DNA from: DATDRQ01 sp035291645
GTDB lineage: Bacteria > Chloroflexota > Anaerolineae > Anaerolineales > UBA4823
NCBI GenBank assembly: GCA_035291645.1
Contig: DATDRQ010000092.1
Coordinates: 1 to 8,225 of the forward strand
Length of the DNA: 8,225 nucleotides
Direction of reading: 5' to 3'
The translations under genes were made by a program, and so were the position numbers. The stretch's first letter is position 1, and the number at the start of each line of letters is the position of its first letter. This document shows, in pieces, positions 7,425 to 8,225 of this stretch. The notes beneath the pieces are model-generated. The model was not told the origin of the DNA and searched no databases. It saw only the letters and a program-made list of their open reading frames with translations.

Positions 7425-7628
7425 ATGGTGAAAATACCCTATCAATCGATATTACCAATTTCGATGTTTGGCAAATCCAGGTGGCATTTGGTACTTGAGA
7501 TTTTGCGAAACGGCGCGATACTCAAAGTGACTTTCGAGGCGCATTTTACGCTCGGGAATGGGTTTGGCTATCTCACGGGGATGAGCGAGGCGTCTGGCAG
7601 TGCTAGTTTAGATGGATTGCGGTTATGA
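7425..7628 (+). CDS. Small ORF of unknown function, 67 aa, ATGA overlap with next gene
   Basis: I do not recognise this protein. It reads MVKIPYQSILPISMFGKSRW at the start and ends SGSASLDGLRL. It has no membrane helix or signal peptide, no cysteines, and a middle part that could form beta strands (about res 22-45). Support for it being real is a strong Shine-Dalgarno with 5-bp spacing and an ATGA overlap (7625-7628) with the next gene, the usual mark of translational coupling. Against it: GC at third positions is not biased as in the upstream genes, and the overlapping frame at 7421-7483 also reads as a plausible peptide (res NTLSIDITNFDVWQIQVAFG) before a stop. A decayed gene with a frameshift is therefore an alternative. 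Confidence 0.45.
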   Translation: MVKIPYQSILPISMFGKSRWHLVLEILRNGAILKVTFEAHFTLGNGFGYLTGMSEASGSASLDGLRL

Positions 7629-8225
7629 AACCACCAAACATCACCCGAATGTTGCTATGGATGGTCTTGGCAGTGGTTATTGCCCTACTGGCCCTGCTCC
7701 TGCCCCAGGTTACAGGGACTGCCCCGACCAATCCAGAAGCCCCGCCAACCTGGACCTCCTATCCACAGGACTATCCCCCGGAAAAGCGGACTTTCGAAGT
7801 GGGCCAGGAACTAACTCGCATCGCTTACCATACCTTCCCTCCCCCAACCGTCACTCCTGGCCCCAGTTTAACCCCGCCACCTACTTATACCCCGGAGCCT
7901 TTTGTAACAGGGATATATGGCGGTGGTCAAATTGCACGAGTCAATCCTCCTTACGGGATGTCAAACTTGTGGGCGGGGATCGTGAACGGGGAAGAAACCC
8001 TGGTTATCGCGGGAGTAAGGCAATTTCCGGAAGAGGCGAAAGAGTCTTCCCAAGGTGTGGTAATGGTCGAAGTGCATTCAATCGATCACACAAACGCGGA
8101 TTTTACTATCTATGATGCGCCTATCTCAGATACCGGAATACTAAAAATCACTGCTATCACCGATTATCGCCTGACGATCCAGGCGGAGAGCGGGGAAGTA
8201 CTTTATTTCGACGTTCCCACCCGCC
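7625..8225 (+). CDS. Membrane-anchored or secreted beta-rich protein with Pro/Thr linker, 3' end cut by window edge
   Basis: ATG at 7625 opens a frame of 200 codons that is still open at the right edge. The N-terminus MKPPNITRM is followed by a hydrophobic helix (about res 9-27, LLWMVLAVVIALLALLL), either a signal peptide or an anchor. A long linker rich in Pro and Thr follows (31-92, with TPGPSLTPPPTYTPEP), typical of extracellular spacers. From about 105 comes a Gly- and beta-rich domain: NLWAGIVNGEETLVIAG (114-130), QGVVMVEV (143-150), then YRLTIQAESGEVLYFDVPTR (181-200). Domains with this NxWAGIV, QGVV and LTLQAxxG pattern are, from memory, recurrent in surface proteins of Chloroflexota and Actinomycetota, without a known activity. 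The start overlaps the stop of the small upstream ORF (ATGA) and has no good Shine-Dalgarno of its own, so coupled translation is likely. A longer reading in another frame over the same bases (7612-8115) lacks the signal, linker and domain pattern and is a shadow. Confidence 0.8.
   Translation, partial: MKPPNITRMLLWMVLAVVIALLALLLPQVTGTAPTNPEAPPTWTSYPQDYPPEKRTFEVGQELTRIAYHTFPPPTVTPGPSLTPPPTYTPEPFVTGIYGGGQIARVNPPYGMSNLWAGIVNGEETLVIAGVRQFPEEAKESSQGVVMVEVHSIDHTNADFTIYDAPISDTGILKITAITDYRLTIQAESGEVLYFDVPTR

Noticed and set aside
6913..7458. 181-codon minus-strand frame across the recD2 end and the intergenic repeats
   Set aside because: It runs antisense through recD2 helicase motifs and repeat sequence with no recognisable domain.
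7612..8115. 167-codon plus-strand frame near the right end
   Set aside because: It overlaps the frame starting at 7625, which has a clear membrane helix, Pro/Thr linker and beta domain; this one has no such pattern.

Overview
The window is GC-rich for about its first 7.2 kb and clearly more AT-rich after about 7,260. It looks like a bacterial chromosome segment. I see no tRNA, rRNA, transposase, phage gene or CRISPR array. Two tandem LCP wall-polymer transferases with N-terminal membrane anchors, a standalone RecD2-type helicase and a Pro/Thr-linker secreted protein would fit a Chloroflexota (Anaerolineae-like) organism. That assignment is inference from protein style, not proof.

Layout. (1) 1-1676, minus strand: an ABC-F family ATPase with its start inside the window and its 3' end cut off by the left edge. 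(2) 1677-1941: a divergent intergenic region with a perfect extended -10 box facing the LCP genes, a GATCG-AG-CGATC palindrome at the -35 position, and a CGGACA-AAC-TGTCCG palindrome just before the ribosome binding site. (3) 1942-4854, plus strand: two LCP (LytR-CpsA-Psr) genes 21 bp apart, clearly paralogous and very probably one operon. (4) 4855-4908: a short spacer made of 7-bp tandem repeats. (5) 4909-7155, plus strand: a complete RecD2-type SF1 helicase of 748 aa. (6) 7156-7424: intergenic, with a 10-bp-periodic CGCGAAT repeat array followed by AT-rich sequence. (7) 7425-8225, plus strand: a small unrecognised ORF (67 aa) with a strong Shine-Dalgarno, overlapping by ATGA a membrane-anchored, Pro/Thr-linker, beta-rich secreted protein that runs off the right edge.

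How the genes relate. The LCP pair probably attaches glycopolymers to the cell wall or a surface acceptor. The ABC-F protein probably acts on ribosomes. RecD2 acts in DNA repair. The last two ORFs form a surface or secretory unit of unknown role. Only the LCP pair, and possibly the last two ORFs, look functionally linked. I found no convincing new multi-gene system. The unexplained parts are the repeat arrays on both sides of recD2, the palindromes upstream of the LCP operon, and the coupled pair at the right edge.
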